Translations under genes and position numbers: made by a program
Assembly: GCA_034926605.1 (NCBI GenBank)
Contig: JAYFQV010000014.1
Span: forward strand, 1-64,000
From: CALXXL01 sp034926605
GTDB taxonomy: Bacteria; Verrucomicrobiota; Lentisphaeria; Victivallales; Victivallaceae
Length of the DNA stretch: 64,000 bases
Direction of reading: 5' to 3'
Part shown: positions 26,905 through 35,458 of the stretch, one piece after another
Position numbering within the stretch: the first letter of the stretch is position 1
How the letters are laid out: each line of letters starts with the position of its first letter
Notes under the pieces: model-generated
Seen by the model: only the letters and a program-made list of their open reading frames with translations
Databases searched by the model: none
What the model was told of the DNA's origin: nothing

Positions 26905-27786
26905 ATGAAATTATTACCCGTGATTTTTTTATGTTACAAAAGGCCGGAACACACCGGCCGCGCATTGGCGGCGCTCGCTCGCAACCGGGGTGCGGGGGAG
27001 ACCGATCTTCTGGTTTTCTGCGACGGTGCAAGGGACGAGTCGGAGCGTGCCGCGGTCGATGCCGCGCGGGCCGTGGCGGCGGCCGCGGCCGGGTTCCGCT
27101 CGGTGACGGTCGATGCGGCGGAATGCCATCTCGGGCTGGCCGCTTCGGTGATAAGCGCGGTGACACGGACCTTGGAGTCTCACGAGGCCGCAATCGTGGT
27201 GGAGGACGACCTCGAAACTTCGCCATGGTTTCTTGATTATATGAATCGCGCGCTGGCCATGTACGCGGATGACGACCGCGTTGTTTCGATACACGGCTAC
27301 ACGCCGGTTCCGGCGGAGCGTTCGTTTTTCCTGCGCGGAGCCGATTGCTGGGGCTGGGGAGTGTGGCGGCGGTCATGGAAGATATTCGATCCGGACGCGG
27401 CGGCGCTCGTTGCCGGATTCACGCCGCAGTTGCGCCGACGGTTCGATTTCGACGGCGCTTTCCCATATTTCAAAATGTTGAAAGACCAGGCCGCCGGCCG
27501 TATCGATTCGTGGGCCGTCCGGTTTCACGCATCGGCCTTTCTGGCCGGCAAGCTGACATTGTATCCGGCTCGTACGCTGGTTCGCAATATCGGCATGGAC
27601 GGTTCGGGCACTCATTGCGGCATCGATGCCGGCTTGGAAGCGATGCCGTCGCCCAGCCCGGTGGATCCGGCGGCGGAAGTGGTGGAGTCCGAAGCGATGC
27701 GTGAGAAGTTTGCGGCCAGTTTTCGGGCGTCCGCTCCCACTCTATGGCGGCGGGTTAAAGGGAGGCTGGCACGGTTATGGGAATAA
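26905..27786 (+). CDS. Glycosyltransferase, GT2/GT-A-like
   Basis: A 293-residue GT-A fold enzyme. Seen: MKLLPVIFLCYKRPEHTGRAL at the start, LLVFCDGARDESE, the metal-binding acidic triplet in AAIVVEDDLETSPWFLDYMN (Glu-Asp-Asp), and CWGWGVWRRSW, typical of a sugar-acceptor loop in this GNT-I-like subgroup. Donor and acceptor unknown. It is the first gene of four in a polysaccharide or glycoprotein glycosylation set (26905-30228) with overlapping ends. The ATG has no Shine-Dalgarno and lies where transcription should start. Confidence 0.82.
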   Translation: MKLLPVIFLCYKRPEHTGRALAALARNRGAGETDLLVFCDGARDESERAAVDAARAVAAAAAGFRSVTVDAAECHLGLAASVISAVTRTLESHEAAIVVEDDLETSPWFLDYMNRALAMYADDDRVVSIHGYTPVPAERSFFLRGADCWGWGVWRRSWKIFDPDAAALVAGFTPQLRRRFDFDGAFPYFKMLKDQAAGRIDSWAVRFHASAFLAGKLTLYPARTLVRNIGMDGSGTHCGIDAGLEAMPSPSPVDPAAEVVESEAMREKFAASFRASAPTLWRRVKGRLARLWE

Positions 27787-28568
27787 AGGAAATATCGAAA
27801 GCGCTTTGCCCGCCGATGCTGTGGAAATGGCTGCGCCGGGGCCGCGAACTGCGTTTTTACGGTGATTTCCCGGACTGGGCTGGCGCGGTATCCGCTTCCG
27901 GCACCACCTATGCTTCGCCGGTGATACTCGAACGTGCCGTGCATGCCGCCGGAGAGGTTATATCCGGCCGTGCCGCTTTCGAGCGCGATACCATGTGTTT
28001 TGCCAATCCCGAATACAATTTCCCGTTTGTCGCGGCGGTCGCCTCCGTCCGTCCGGAGCTGGTGATCGACATCGGCGGCGGCTTGGGCAGTACATTTTTT
28101 CAGCACCGCAAATTTTTGGCGCACATCGACTACCGGGTGGTGGAACAGCCGGGCTTCGTCGAAGCCGGGAATGCGCTTAACGTGCCAGGCCTGCGGTTCT
28201 TTGAAACGGTTGCCGAAGCTTTGTCCGATGGCGCCGTGCCCGACCTGGCGGTTTTCGCCAGTGTGCTGGGATATCTTGAAAATCCCGGCGCGGTGCTGTC
28301 GGAGACGGTTGAGCACGGGGCGTATGCCATATTCATAGATCGGACCCTGTTTGCTTCCGCCGCTCGAATCGCGGTGGAGGCGATCCCCGCGTCTCTGGGC
28401 GGCGTCAGCTATCCGGTGCGGATAATGGTCGAGGAGCAATTGTTTGCCGCGCTTGACAGAAAATATGAAAAAATGTTCGATTTTGCCGCGCTAGAAGGCA
28501 AAATCCGGCTTCACTCCCCGGATGGCGAAGCCGCGAGCCGCGGCTTTTTATGGAGGAAGGTGCGATGA
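27777..28568 (+). CDS. Putative methyltransferase, TIGR04325-like
   Basis: A 263-residue protein with a Rossmann-type SAM-binding motif (VIDIGGGLGSTFF) and the layout of the TIGR04325 putative methyltransferases that occur in surface-polysaccharide clusters. These have an N-terminal YGDFPDWAGAVSASGTTY-type stretch and a central NPEYNFPFVAAVASV. It could modify a sugar or a lipid-linked intermediate; the substrate is unknown. It overlaps the upstream glycosyltransferase by 10 bp and the next gene by 4 bp. Confidence 0.75.
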   Translation: MGIKEISKALCPPMLWKWLRRGRELRFYGDFPDWAGAVSASGTTYASPVILERAVHAAGEVISGRAAFERDTMCFANPEYNFPFVAAVASVRPELVIDIGGGLGSTFFQHRKFLAHIDYRVVEQPGFVEAGNALNVPGLRFFETVAEALSDGAVPDLAVFASVLGYLENPGAVLSETVEHGAYAIFIDRTLFASAARIAVEAIPASLGGVSYPVRIMVEEQLFAALDRKYEKMFDFAALEGKIRLHSPDGEAASRGFLWRKVR

Positions 28569-29515
28569 AGTATGCGTTTTTCACCTGTTTCAATCGCGAC
28601 TACATGGTGACCGGTCTTACACTATACCGGTCGCTCAAGGCGCTCGGAATGGATTTCACGCTGCTGGTCTGCGCGCTCGATGCCGAGACCTACGATGTAC
28701 TGTGCGAACTGAAGGCTTCCGGCGAATCGCTGGAGCCGTTCCGGCTCGAAGATTTGGAATCGACCGAACCGGCACTGGCCGACTGCAAAAAAGCGCGTAA
28801 TTTTGCCGAATACATTTTTACGCTCAGTCCGCTCATGCCCTCATACATCTTTGCCGCGCATCCGGAGTTGGACGTCATAATATATCTCGACGCCGATCTT
28901 TTCTTCTTCAAGGAGCCATCGGAGCTGATGCGGGAGTTCGAGCAGTCCGGCGGGGCGGTTATGATAATGGAACACGGTTTCACGCCGAAACAGGAGTGGC
29001 GCATGGAATTCGGCCGGTTCAATGTGGAATTTCAGGTCTATCGCCGCGGCGCTTCGGACGAGATTCTCGCATGGTGGCGCGGGAAGTGTCTCGAATGGTG
29101 TTTCGACCGGCTTGAAAACGGCCGTTTCGCCGATCAGAAGTATCTGGACGAATGGCCGGAACGGTTTCATGGCGTGGCTATTGCGCGCGATCCTCGCGCC
29201 GGAATAGCGCCGTGGAACTGGCCTCTGCGCCCGGTGGAGGAACCGGTGTTCTACCATTTTCAGGGATTCCGGTGGCTTTCGCGTCACTTCATTTCGCATA
29301 ATCTGGGCAGTTACGGACAGGTGATGCCGCCGCATCTGCTGGAGAAATACTACCGGCGCTACGCCTACGAGCAGCTTGCCACCCGTGACTGGCTGCGCGG
29401 GCGTTTCCCGAAATCCGGCTTCGATCCCTGGAAGGGGCGCCGTCGCGACGGATTCGGCGTTCTGCGCGGCATCGCTTCCGCGCTGCGCCACCGCAATCTT
29501 ATGGCGGTCAAATGA
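28565..29515 (+). CDS. Glycosyltransferase, GT8-like
   Basis: A 316-residue enzyme of the GT-A type, with YAFFTCFNRDYMVTGLTLYRSL at the start and the DxD metal motif in IYLDADLFFF. HPELDVIIYL and the C-terminal FQGFRWLSRHF are family-like. The sugar is unknown. The ATG at 28565 is preferred for its GGAGG upstream and overlaps the stop of the methyltransferase; a start five codons upstream would consume the Shine-Dalgarno. It overlaps the next glycosyltransferase by 4 bp. Confidence 0.8.
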   Translation: MKYAFFTCFNRDYMVTGLTLYRSLKALGMDFTLLVCALDAETYDVLCELKASGESLEPFRLEDLESTEPALADCKKARNFAEYIFTLSPLMPSYIFAAHPELDVIIYLDADLFFFKEPSELMREFEQSGGAVMIMEHGFTPKQEWRMEFGRFNVEFQVYRRGASDEILAWWRGKCLEWCFDRLENGRFADQKYLDEWPERFHGVAIARDPRAGIAPWNWPLRPVEEPVFYHFQGFRWLSRHFISHNLGSYGQVMPPHLLEKYYRRYAYEQLATRDWLRGRFPKSGFDPWKGRRRDGFGVLRGIASALRHRNLMAVK

Positions 29516-30228
29516 AATTCTCCATAATAACTCCGGTGCTGAACGCCGCCGCCACCATAGAGCGCACCATCGTCAGTGTGCTCGAACAGCAAGGTGAGGT
29601 CGAGTATCTCGTGATCGACGGCGGTTCGACCGACGGTACACAGGACGTGGTCGGCCGTTACCGCGACCGCATAGCCTATTTCCAAAGCCGTCCGGACCGC
29701 GGACTTTATGATGCGATGAACCAGGGGATCATGCACTCCACCGGCGATATCGTCGGCATCATCAACGCTGACGACTGGTATTTCCCCGGAGCCGTCGAGC
29801 TGGCCCGCGGCGCGTTCGAATCCTCAGGTTCGGGCAACGCCGTTTTCTGGGGTGATGTGGAGTACGAGCATCAGGGCCGGGTAAGGGGGTATCGGCCATG
29901 GAAGCTTGGCATCGGGGCGTTCGCCCCGCATCCGTCGATGTTCGTTCCGCGCAAGATGTACGATCTGGTCGGCGTCTACGATCTCGCCTATAAATATCTT
30001 GCCGACTATGATTTCATGTACCGAGCGGTGCGTAATTTCAGGCTTAAGGTTATCTACTCGCCGCGGCTGGTGGCTCATTTTTCCGAGTCCGGGCTGTCCG
30101 GCGCGCACGTGGCCGAATGTTTGCGCGAAGAGTATGCGATTCATCTGGCGCACGGTATGCCGCCGTGGCGCGCCAGACTAATGTATGAGCTGAAACTGCT
30201 TAAAAACCGGCATCGAATCCGGCCCTGA
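29512..30228 (+). CDS. Glycosyltransferase family 2, WcaA/PssE-like
   Basis: A 238-residue GT2 enzyme: SIITPVLNAAATIERTIVSVLEQ, VIDGGSTDGTQDVV, RPDRGLYDAMNQGI and the metal-site NADDWYFPGA are all diagnostic of the colanic-acid/capsule-type GT2 enzymes. It ends the four-gene set. Its 3' end overlaps the convergent M20 gene by 29 bp, so no terminator can lie between them. Confidence 0.9.
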   Translation: MKFSIITPVLNAAATIERTIVSVLEQQGEVEYLVIDGGSTDGTQDVVGRYRDRIAYFQSRPDRGLYDAMNQGIMHSTGDIVGIINADDWYFPGAVELARGAFESSGSGNAVFWGDVEYEHQGRVRGYRPWKLGIGAFAPHPSMFVPRKMYDLVGVYDLAYKYLADYDFMYRAVRNFRLKVIYSPRLVAHFSESGLSGAHVAECLREEYAIHLAHGMPPWRARLMYELKLLKNRHRIRP

Positions 30229-31369
30229 CCTTATTGCGCAATTCCGGTTCCGTAAACAACCGCGCGGCACAAAGCGCCGTTGCACTGCCGGCCCGGAGCG
30301 CTTGGTCGAAAGCAAACGGTTTCCCCGCGTATTCCAGGAATTTTTCGGAGTGAAGCGACACTTCCGAACCGTCGCCGACCACGTCGAAAAACAGGTTTAC
30401 GCCGGGTGCGCGCAACGTCACGTCGGCAAAGTCGGTGGATATTTTCCGGATGATCGGCGACAGTTTGAATCCGGCGGCTTCCGCACATTCACGCGACAGT
30501 TCGTCCAGTTCCGGCACATCCTTGTTCGCGGCATAACTGTTCGGGTATTTGTTCAACTCCAGGCGGCAGCCGGTCATCAGCGCCGCGCCTTTGGCGATAT
30601 CTTCGAACCGTTGTTCCATCGCCTTCTGGACGCGATTGTCCACGCTGCGCACATAGAAGAAACTGGAAGTGTATTCGGGGATCACGTTCGGCAGTCCGCC
30701 GCCGTTGGTGATGGTGCCGTGCACCCGCGAGGTCGAAGGCAGCTGCTGCCGCCACAGGGCGACCGCGTTAAGGAGCAGCACCTGGGCGTCGAGCGCGTTG
30801 ATTCCGAGCTCGGGAGAAACCGCGGCGTGGGCGGCTTTCCCGTGGTAGATGACGTCGTAGCGACCTACCGCGAGGTCGCCGGGATCGGTGTTGGTAGCGT
30901 CGAACGGATGGGTTATCAGTGCGAAATCGATGTCGTCCAGCACTCCGGCCCGAATCAAATCAACTTTGCCGCCCAGCGCTTCCTCGGCCGGAGAGCCTAC
31001 CAGTTCCACGGTGCCTTCCAGCCCGAATTTTTCGAGAACCGCCTTTATTCCGACCGCCGCCGCCAGCGCACTCAGCGTAATCAGGTGGTGGCCGCAGGCG
31101 TGACCGAGCTGCGGCAGTGCGTCATATTCGGAAAACACCGCGATTTTTGGCTTTCCGGTGCCGGCCTTTGCCGTGAACGCGGTAGCGAGGCCGCCGAAGT
31201 TCGCGGTCACCTCGAAGCCGTTTGCTGCAAGATAATCCATTTGAAGTTTCGAAGCGAACTTTTCTTCATGCCCCAGTTCCGGGCGGGCAAGAATCTGCTG
31301 CGATATCGTCACCAGGCGTTCGCGCTCTTTTTCTACGGCGGCGACGATGGTTTCCAACAATCCGTTCAT
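30200..31369 (-). CDS. M20 family amidohydrolase
   Basis: A 389-residue zinc peptidase/amidohydrolase of the AbgB/hippurate-hydrolase subgroup: FSEYDALPQLGHACGHHL (zinc His), SPAEEALGGKVDL (catalytic Glu), HPFDATNTDP, AAHAAVSPELGINALDA of the dimerisation domain, and FFDVVGDGSEVSLHS near the end. It would hydrolyse an N-acyl or amide bond. Being last in the ROK-nagA-Gfo/Idh operon, it may deacylate an amino-sugar or cell-wall-derived compound. AAAGGAGTG lies before the ATG. It overlaps the 3' end of a GT2 gene by 29 bp. Confidence 0.88.
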   Translation of the reverse strand: MNGLLETIVAAVEKERERLVTISQQILARPELGHEEKFASKLQMDYLAANGFEVTANFGGLATAFTAKAGTGKPKIAVFSEYDALPQLGHACGHHLITLSALAAAVGIKAVLEKFGLEGTVELVGSPAEEALGGKVDLIRAGVLDDIDFALITHPFDATNTDPGDLAVGRYDVIYHGKAAHAAVSPELGINALDAQVLLLNAVALWRQQLPSTSRVHGTITNGGGLPNVIPEYTSSFFYVRSVDNRVQKAMEQRFEDIAKGAALMTGCRLELNKYPNSYAANKDVPELDELSRECAEAAGFKLSPIIRKISTDFADVTLRAPGVNLFFDVVGDGSEVSLHSEKFLEYAGKPFAFDQALRAGSATALCAARLFTEPELRNKVRAGFDAGF

Positions 31370-31372
31370 GAT

Positions 31373-32236
31373 TCACACTCCTTTATCGAAACTGGCTTTG
31401 GCGGCGGCGTCCAGCAGTCTGGTCACCTCCAAAGTGTCTTCCAGTTCGACCGGCGCTATGCCGGTCAGGAAAAATTTTTCCACCTGCTTGATGGTTTCAC
31501 CGTAAAATTCGGCGTTCGGCGCGTTTACAGCAAACGATTCGTCGTCGACGGTGCCGCTGTACGCATAATGGTTGCGCCGCAATTCCACTCGCCCCGAGCG
31601 GTCATTCGGCCAATGCAGTTCAAATATCAGACTGTCGCCTTCGGCGGTACAGGAAGCACAGCGGGCACCTCTGCCCATGAGGGTTTCGGCAATTTCGAAA
31701 GCGTGGACGCCGTACCACACCACATCGCTTCCGGCGGCGGCTTTGCCGAGCGCGCCGACCACTTCCGCCCGTCGTGGCGCCGGATGACGGCGGTGCATGG
31801 CTTGTACCTCCGCGGCGAAGCGGAGCGGCGACGAACTGAAAAAAGCTATGCCGGACTGGCGCACCAGTCCGGCGATGGCGAGGCCGTTGGCATAACTGTC
31901 GGCCAGCGGCTTGTCCAGAAACACCGGCAGGCCGGCGATTGCGGTTTTGCGTATCAATGCCAGGTGATCGGCCGGGTTGTTGGCCTCCACCATCACCGCG
32001 TCCGCGCCGCACAGCGCCTCCTCTAGCGATCCGGCGGCCTTCACTCCGAGGCCGGCCAGCATCCGCATCCGGGCGGCTATGCCGTCGGCATTCTGGAACG
32101 GGGTCGGCCAAGCGAAACAGCGCGTCGGATTGAGTTCGAAAACCCGCTGGGCCCGGTCAAATTCCGGGTCCGCCATTCTGCGCGAATATTCAACGGTGTG
32201 GCTTGAATCGGCGCCGATCAATGCTACGTTCAGCAT
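31373..32236 (-). CDS. Gfo/Idh/MocA-family oxidoreductase
   Basis: A 287-residue NAD(P)-dependent enzyme: Rossmann start MLNVALIGADSSHTVEYSRRM, the EANNPADH stretch and VFLDKPLADS with the Lys-Pro dyad. It is shorter than usual (~330-380). The ATG at 32236 is chosen over a 92-residue upstream extension that overlaps nagA and is low-complexity and basic. Its ATG overlaps the nagA stop by a few bases. It would oxidise or epimerise an amino-sugar or uronate-type substrate in this operon. Confidence 0.85.
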   Translation of the reverse strand: MLNVALIGADSSHTVEYSRRMADPEFDRAQRVFELNPTRCFAWPTPFQNADGIAARMRMLAGLGVKAAGSLEEALCGADAVMVEANNPADHLALIRKTAIAGLPVFLDKPLADSYANGLAIAGLVRQSGIAFFSSSPLRFAAEVQAMHRRHPAPRRAEVVGALGKAAAGSDVVWYGVHAFEIAETLMGRGARCASCTAEGDSLIFELHWPNDRSGRVELRRNHYAYSGTVDDESFAVNAPNAEFYGETIKQVEKFFLTGIAPVELEDTLEVTRLLDAAAKASFDKGV

Positions 32237-33141
32237 TTTTCTCCAATCAGGGCAAGCGGATTGCGTCGGCCGATCATGTCCAATTCGTCGTCGGAGAGCA
32301 GTCCGAGCAATCCGAGATGTTCCATGCAGGCGCTCATGGTGGCGGCCGACCCTACCAGGCACTGCTTTTCCGGGTTGTAGAGCCGCCCGGACGGTTCGAG
32401 GATGGCATGGTTGCCCAGCACATCGTACTCGCCGGGGGGCAGCCCGGCGGCGGGCGACCCGTCGCTGACCGCGATAAGTTTCTCCGCTCCCTTGCAGCGG
32501 ATATAGCATTTCAGCACCGGATCTGGCAGATGGTGCCCGTCGGGAATGAACATCACCGACAGCCGGTCTTCGGCCAGCCCGGCGAAAATAGCGTTGTCAT
32601 GGCGCGGCAGGAAGTTCGGCACGCCGTTGCCGAGGTGGGTCAGGCTGCGTGCGCCGGCCCGTGCCGCCGCGTCCAATGTTTCAGGGGTGGCGCGGTGGTG
32701 ACCTATGGAAACCGCTATTCCGCGCGCCGATGCGTGCGAGATCAATTCCGAGCTGTTCGGCCCCGCGGCCATGGTAAGCAGCTTGATGCGCCCCTCGGCA
32801 ATGTCCATAAGCTCGTCGAAAATGTGCGGCGATGGCGGTAGCGCCCAAGCCGGATTGTGGCAGCCGATATAACCGGCTTCCGGTTCCAGGAATGGCCCTT
32901 CAAGGTGTACTCCCGGGATGCGGGAAAGCAGTCCGGCGCGTTCCGCCGTTTTGACGATCAGCGGCAGATTGCGGCGGTAAAGCTCCATATCCGATGTTAT
33001 GACGGTGGGCAGAAACACCGCGGTGCCGGAAGCGAACACCGCCTCGGCGGCCCGCAGAAAATCGTCTCCGCTGAGCGACGGAGCCGAGAAGTCGATGCCG
33101 ATCTGCCCGTTGACTTGCAGGTCGACCCATGCGTTTTTCAT
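32230..33141 (-). CDS. nagA: N-acetylglucosamine-6-phosphate deacetylase, short form
   Basis: A 303-residue amidohydrolase-fold enzyme removing acetyl from GlcNAc-6-P. Seen: LQVNGQIGIDFSAP, GVHLEGPFLEPEAGYIGCHNP, SIGHHRATPETLDAAA, LTHLGNGVP and VSDGSPAAGLPPGEY. The family norm is ~380 residues. This one starts at the TIM barrel and lacks most of the N-terminal beta-sandwich half, and the C-terminal half is short. The family assignment is firm; the exact N-acetyl-sugar substrate is less so. It lies between a ROK regulator (4 bp upstream) and a Gfo/Idh gene (overlapping), in one operon. Confidence 0.85.
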   Translation of the reverse strand: MKNAWVDLQVNGQIGIDFSAPSLSGDDFLRAAEAVFASGTAVFLPTVITSDMELYRRNLPLIVKTAERAGLLSRIPGVHLEGPFLEPEAGYIGCHNPAWALPPSPHIFDELMDIAEGRIKLLTMAAGPNSSELISHASARGIAVSIGHHRATPETLDAAARAGARSLTHLGNGVPNFLPRHDNAIFAGLAEDRLSVMFIPDGHHLPDPVLKCYIRCKGAEKLIAVSDGSPAAGLPPGEYDVLGNHAILEPSGRLYNPEKQCLVGSAATMSACMEHLGLLGLLSDDELDMIGRRNPLALIGEKC

Positions 33142-33145
33142 CTAA

Positions 33146-34210
33146 TCAGCACTCCCCGAGGTTGAGCAGCGCCACATGCCGCTGCAGTATCTTCAACGCC
33201 GCACCGCAGGCCGGACCGTTGACGCCGCTCTGGCTGTAGCGCAGTGTGGCGGCGAGGTGGCGTTTGGGCAGGTCGTGCGCAACCATCGCGGAGAGCTCGC
33301 GCAGGAAATTGGCGCCCAGCAGCGGGAATCTGCCGCCGAGCACAATGGTGTTGGGATCGACTATCGAGCCGAACAGCCTTACCATGTAAGCGCATGGCGT
33401 AAGATAGTGGCGGTAGCATTCCGGGTCCGGTTTTGCGCCATATTTTTCGAGAATCGAACGGATTGTCAGCTCAAGCGGTGCGTAGGTGGTGCTGCCGCTG
33501 TCGTCGCGCGGCACAATCACGTCGCGGATTTCGCCCGCGGAGAAATTGTCGCCGTTCAGCATGGAGCCGTTGTGGTGGATGACCGAGCCGATGCCGTAAC
33601 CGAATGTGATATACACGAAGCTGCGGTCGTTCATTGCAGCGCCGGTACGCCATTCGGCCATTGCCGCGGTGCGGGCACGGTTCCACAGGAGAACCGGAAG
33701 GCCGCAGGTTTCGGCCATCGGCTGGGCAAGGTCATGATCCGAGAGATCGAAGTTCGCGCTGTATAATATCTGATTCCGGGAGATGTCCACCACGCCGGGA
33801 ACGGCGACGCCGATGCCGCAGACGGACTTTCCGGTGTCACGCGAGCGCAGCCGCTCGACCAGCGCCAGCGCGGTATCACGGATGGAAACAAAGTTGTTCA
33901 CAAAGTTCATCTTCTCTTCATCCAGCGTTCGCGCGTTGCCGTCGATCACGATGCCGCGCATGGTGGAGCCGTCGCCAAGGTCGAGCCCTATCGCGCTGAA
34001 TTGCGGAGATTCCAGTTCGAGCATAATCGGCGGTTTGCCGCCGCTTGAGGCTCCGGTGCCTGCCTCTCTGACCATTCCGGACGCTATAAGTTTGTCCACC
34101 GCCGCCGAAATCGCCGGCCGGCTCAGCCCCAGTTTACGGGCGAGATCGGCGCGTGACTGGTGACCGTTGTCAAGCAACTCAATCAGAATGTTTTTGGCGC
34201 TGTCCGACAT
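33146..34210 (-). CDS. ROK-family transcriptional regulator, NagC/XylR-like
   Basis: A 354-residue protein. Residues ~1-60 hold a winged helix-turn-helix (NGHQSRADLARKLGLSRPAISAAVDKLI). The rest is a ROK sugar-kinase-like fold: FSAIGLDLGDGS, GIGVAVPGVVDISRN, VYITFGYGIGSVIHHNG and a sugar-binding centre. The usual ROK zinc Cys cluster (CGCxGCxE) is absent; a Cys-poor HYLTPCAYMVRLF takes its place. It heads the nagA operon, and a 23-bp dyad (34221-34243) covers its own transcription start, so it most likely represses itself and the operon, releasing on an amino-sugar ligand. Confidence 0.88.
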   Translation of the reverse strand: MSDSAKNILIELLDNGHQSRADLARKLGLSRPAISAAVDKLIASGMVREAGTGASSGGKPPIMLELESPQFSAIGLDLGDGSTMRGIVIDGNARTLDEEKMNFVNNFVSIRDTALALVERLRSRDTGKSVCGIGVAVPGVVDISRNQILYSANFDLSDHDLAQPMAETCGLPVLLWNRARTAAMAEWRTGAAMNDRSFVYITFGYGIGSVIHHNGSMLNGDNFSAGEIRDVIVPRDDSGSTTYAPLELTIRSILEKYGAKPDPECYRHYLTPCAYMVRLFGSIVDPNTIVLGGRFPLLGANFLRELSAMVAHDLPKRHLAATLRYSQSGVNGPACGAALKILQRHVALLNLGEC

Positions 34211-34220
34211 TTGTACCTCT

Positions 34221-34243
34221 CTTTGTAATTAAAATTTACAAAG
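34221..34243. promoter_or_regulatory. ROK-type operator dyad
   Basis: CTTTGTAA (34221-34228) and TTACAAAG (34236-34243), a perfect 8-bp dyad with a 7-bp spacer, lies between the -10 and the start codon of the ROK gene. A related, imperfect dyad (TTGT...ACAA) lies at 34295-34310, over the divergent promoter. Confidence 0.65.
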
Positions 34244-34270
34244 AATAAATTTATCTCCATTTGAAAACAA
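34242..34270 (-). promoter_or_regulatory. Promoter of the ROK-nagA operon
   Basis: On the minus strand TTGTTT (34270-34265), 17-bp spacer, TATTCT (34247-34242), the -10 abutting the operator dyad. Confidence 0.55.
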
Positions 34271-34294
34271 TGCAAGGGCCGAAACGAAAAAACA

Positions 34295-34322
34295 TTGTAA
34301 ATTAAGACAAAAGTGCTATATT
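34295..34322 (+). promoter_or_regulatory. Promoter of the RdgC-like gene
   Basis: TTGTAA (34295-34300), 16-bp spacer, TATATT (34317-34322), divergent from the ROK promoter. Its -35 region lies in the weak second dyad, so the ROK regulator might also act here. Confidence 0.55.
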
Positions 34323-34354
34323 ATCCGCTTGAAACAACCTGGGAGATAGATAAA

Positions 34355-35449
34355 ATGCCATTCGACCGCGGCGCAATAACCATGACGATTTTCGAACTTC
34401 CCGCCGGCTTGCCGGAGGATTATCTGGCACGCTTTTCAGACAAGGCCGCCGGTACGCTGGACAGCGTTACCGAAGAGCTTCAGGCCGGCTGGGTTTCCGG
34501 CCGCTGCCTGCTGGAAACCACCATCGATTCCACCACCTCCATCGCCGGCGACGGTTGCATGGTGACGCTCCGCAAGGCGGTGCGCAGGATACCAGCCGGG
34601 TTGCTGACTGCCATGCTCAAGCGCGAGGAGATCGTCTGGCGCAAGGCCAATGAGAAAGACTACACACCCGGCGGTGTGCGCCGCGAGCTGCGGGCGGAAA
34701 TAATCGAAAAGAACATCCAGAAATTTCCGCCGTCGGTTTCCGGCACCACCATGTGGATAGATCCCGCCACCGGTGCGATATATGTGTCGGCGGTATCCCA
34801 GAACGCGATCGACGAAATTATCGGTGCGTTTGTTTCCACCATGGAGGTGGAGCCTCTGCCGTTCGACCATGAATTGCTGCTGAGGCGCAACTTCGACAAG
34901 TCCTGCGCCGAATTTCCGGCCATCGAGCTTAAGAAGGGAGTTCCGGCCGGTTCGTTCATCGGACGCGACTTTCTTACTTGGCTTTGGTTTTTCCATGAGT
35001 CGGGCGGCGTGTTCCACAGCGACGAGATCGGCGATGTGGAAATTTCGCTGGACGGTCCGCTCAGCTTCGCCGGTGACGATCCGGAATGCAACGGTTCCGC
35101 CGAAACCGTGGTCAAAAAGGGTGAGAATCCGCTGCGCAGCGCCGAGGCCAAGGCCGCGTTCGAAGTCGGCAAGAAACTGCGCAAGGCCAAGCTATTGATC
35201 GCACGCGATACTCAGATGTGGAGTCTCAACTTCGATGCCGACCGCTTTAATTTCTCTTCCCTGCGACTGCCGGAGGGCGAGAAGCTGGACTTCGACAGCT
35301 CGATGGCGGAACGCCTCGAAAACCTTGATGTTTTCAAGCGGATCGTCGAATTGGCATTCAACACCTTTGCCAAGGCCATGCTCGGCCCGGACGGCGCCAA
35401 GGAAGCGGCGGCGGTCCGTGAATGGGCTTCTCATCTCGAAGGAGTGTAG
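34355..35449 (+). CDS. RdgC-like recombination-associated protein
   Basis: A 364-residue soluble protein resembling RdgC, which in E. coli forms a DNA-encircling ring and restrains RecA. The match rests on TTMWIDPATGAIYVSAVSQNAIDEIIGAF in the position of the RdgC TMMWIDxxxG stretch, the preceding LLTAMLKREEI/GGVRRELRAEI region, and FLTWLWFFHESGGVF, which recurs in delta-proteobacterial RdgC-like proteins. It is longer than the ~303-residue E. coli protein. GGGAG lies 8 nt before the ATG at 34355. It is followed 9 bp later by a DUF486 gene. The assignment is by remembered motif similarity and is moderate. Confidence 0.6.
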   Translation: MPFDRGAITMTIFELPAGLPEDYLARFSDKAAGTLDSVTEELQAGWVSGRCLLETTIDSTTSIAGDGCMVTLRKAVRRIPAGLLTAMLKREEIVWRKANEKDYTPGGVRRELRAEIIEKNIQKFPPSVSGTTMWIDPATGAIYVSAVSQNAIDEIIGAFVSTMEVEPLPFDHELLLRRNFDKSCAEFPAIELKKGVPAGSFIGRDFLTWLWFFHESGGVFHSDEIGDVEISLDGPLSFAGDDPECNGSAETVVKKGENPLRSAEAKAAFEVGKKLRKAKLLIARDTQMWSLNFDADRFNFSSLRLPEGEKLDFDSSMAERLENLDVFKRIVELAFNTFAKAMLGPDGAKEAAAVREWASHLEGV

Positions 35450-35458
35450 CGTCGTATC

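Noticed and set aside
34295..34310. Second ROK operator over the RdgC-like promoter
   Set aside because: Only TTGT...ACAA half-sites are kept; too weak to list as a separate operator.
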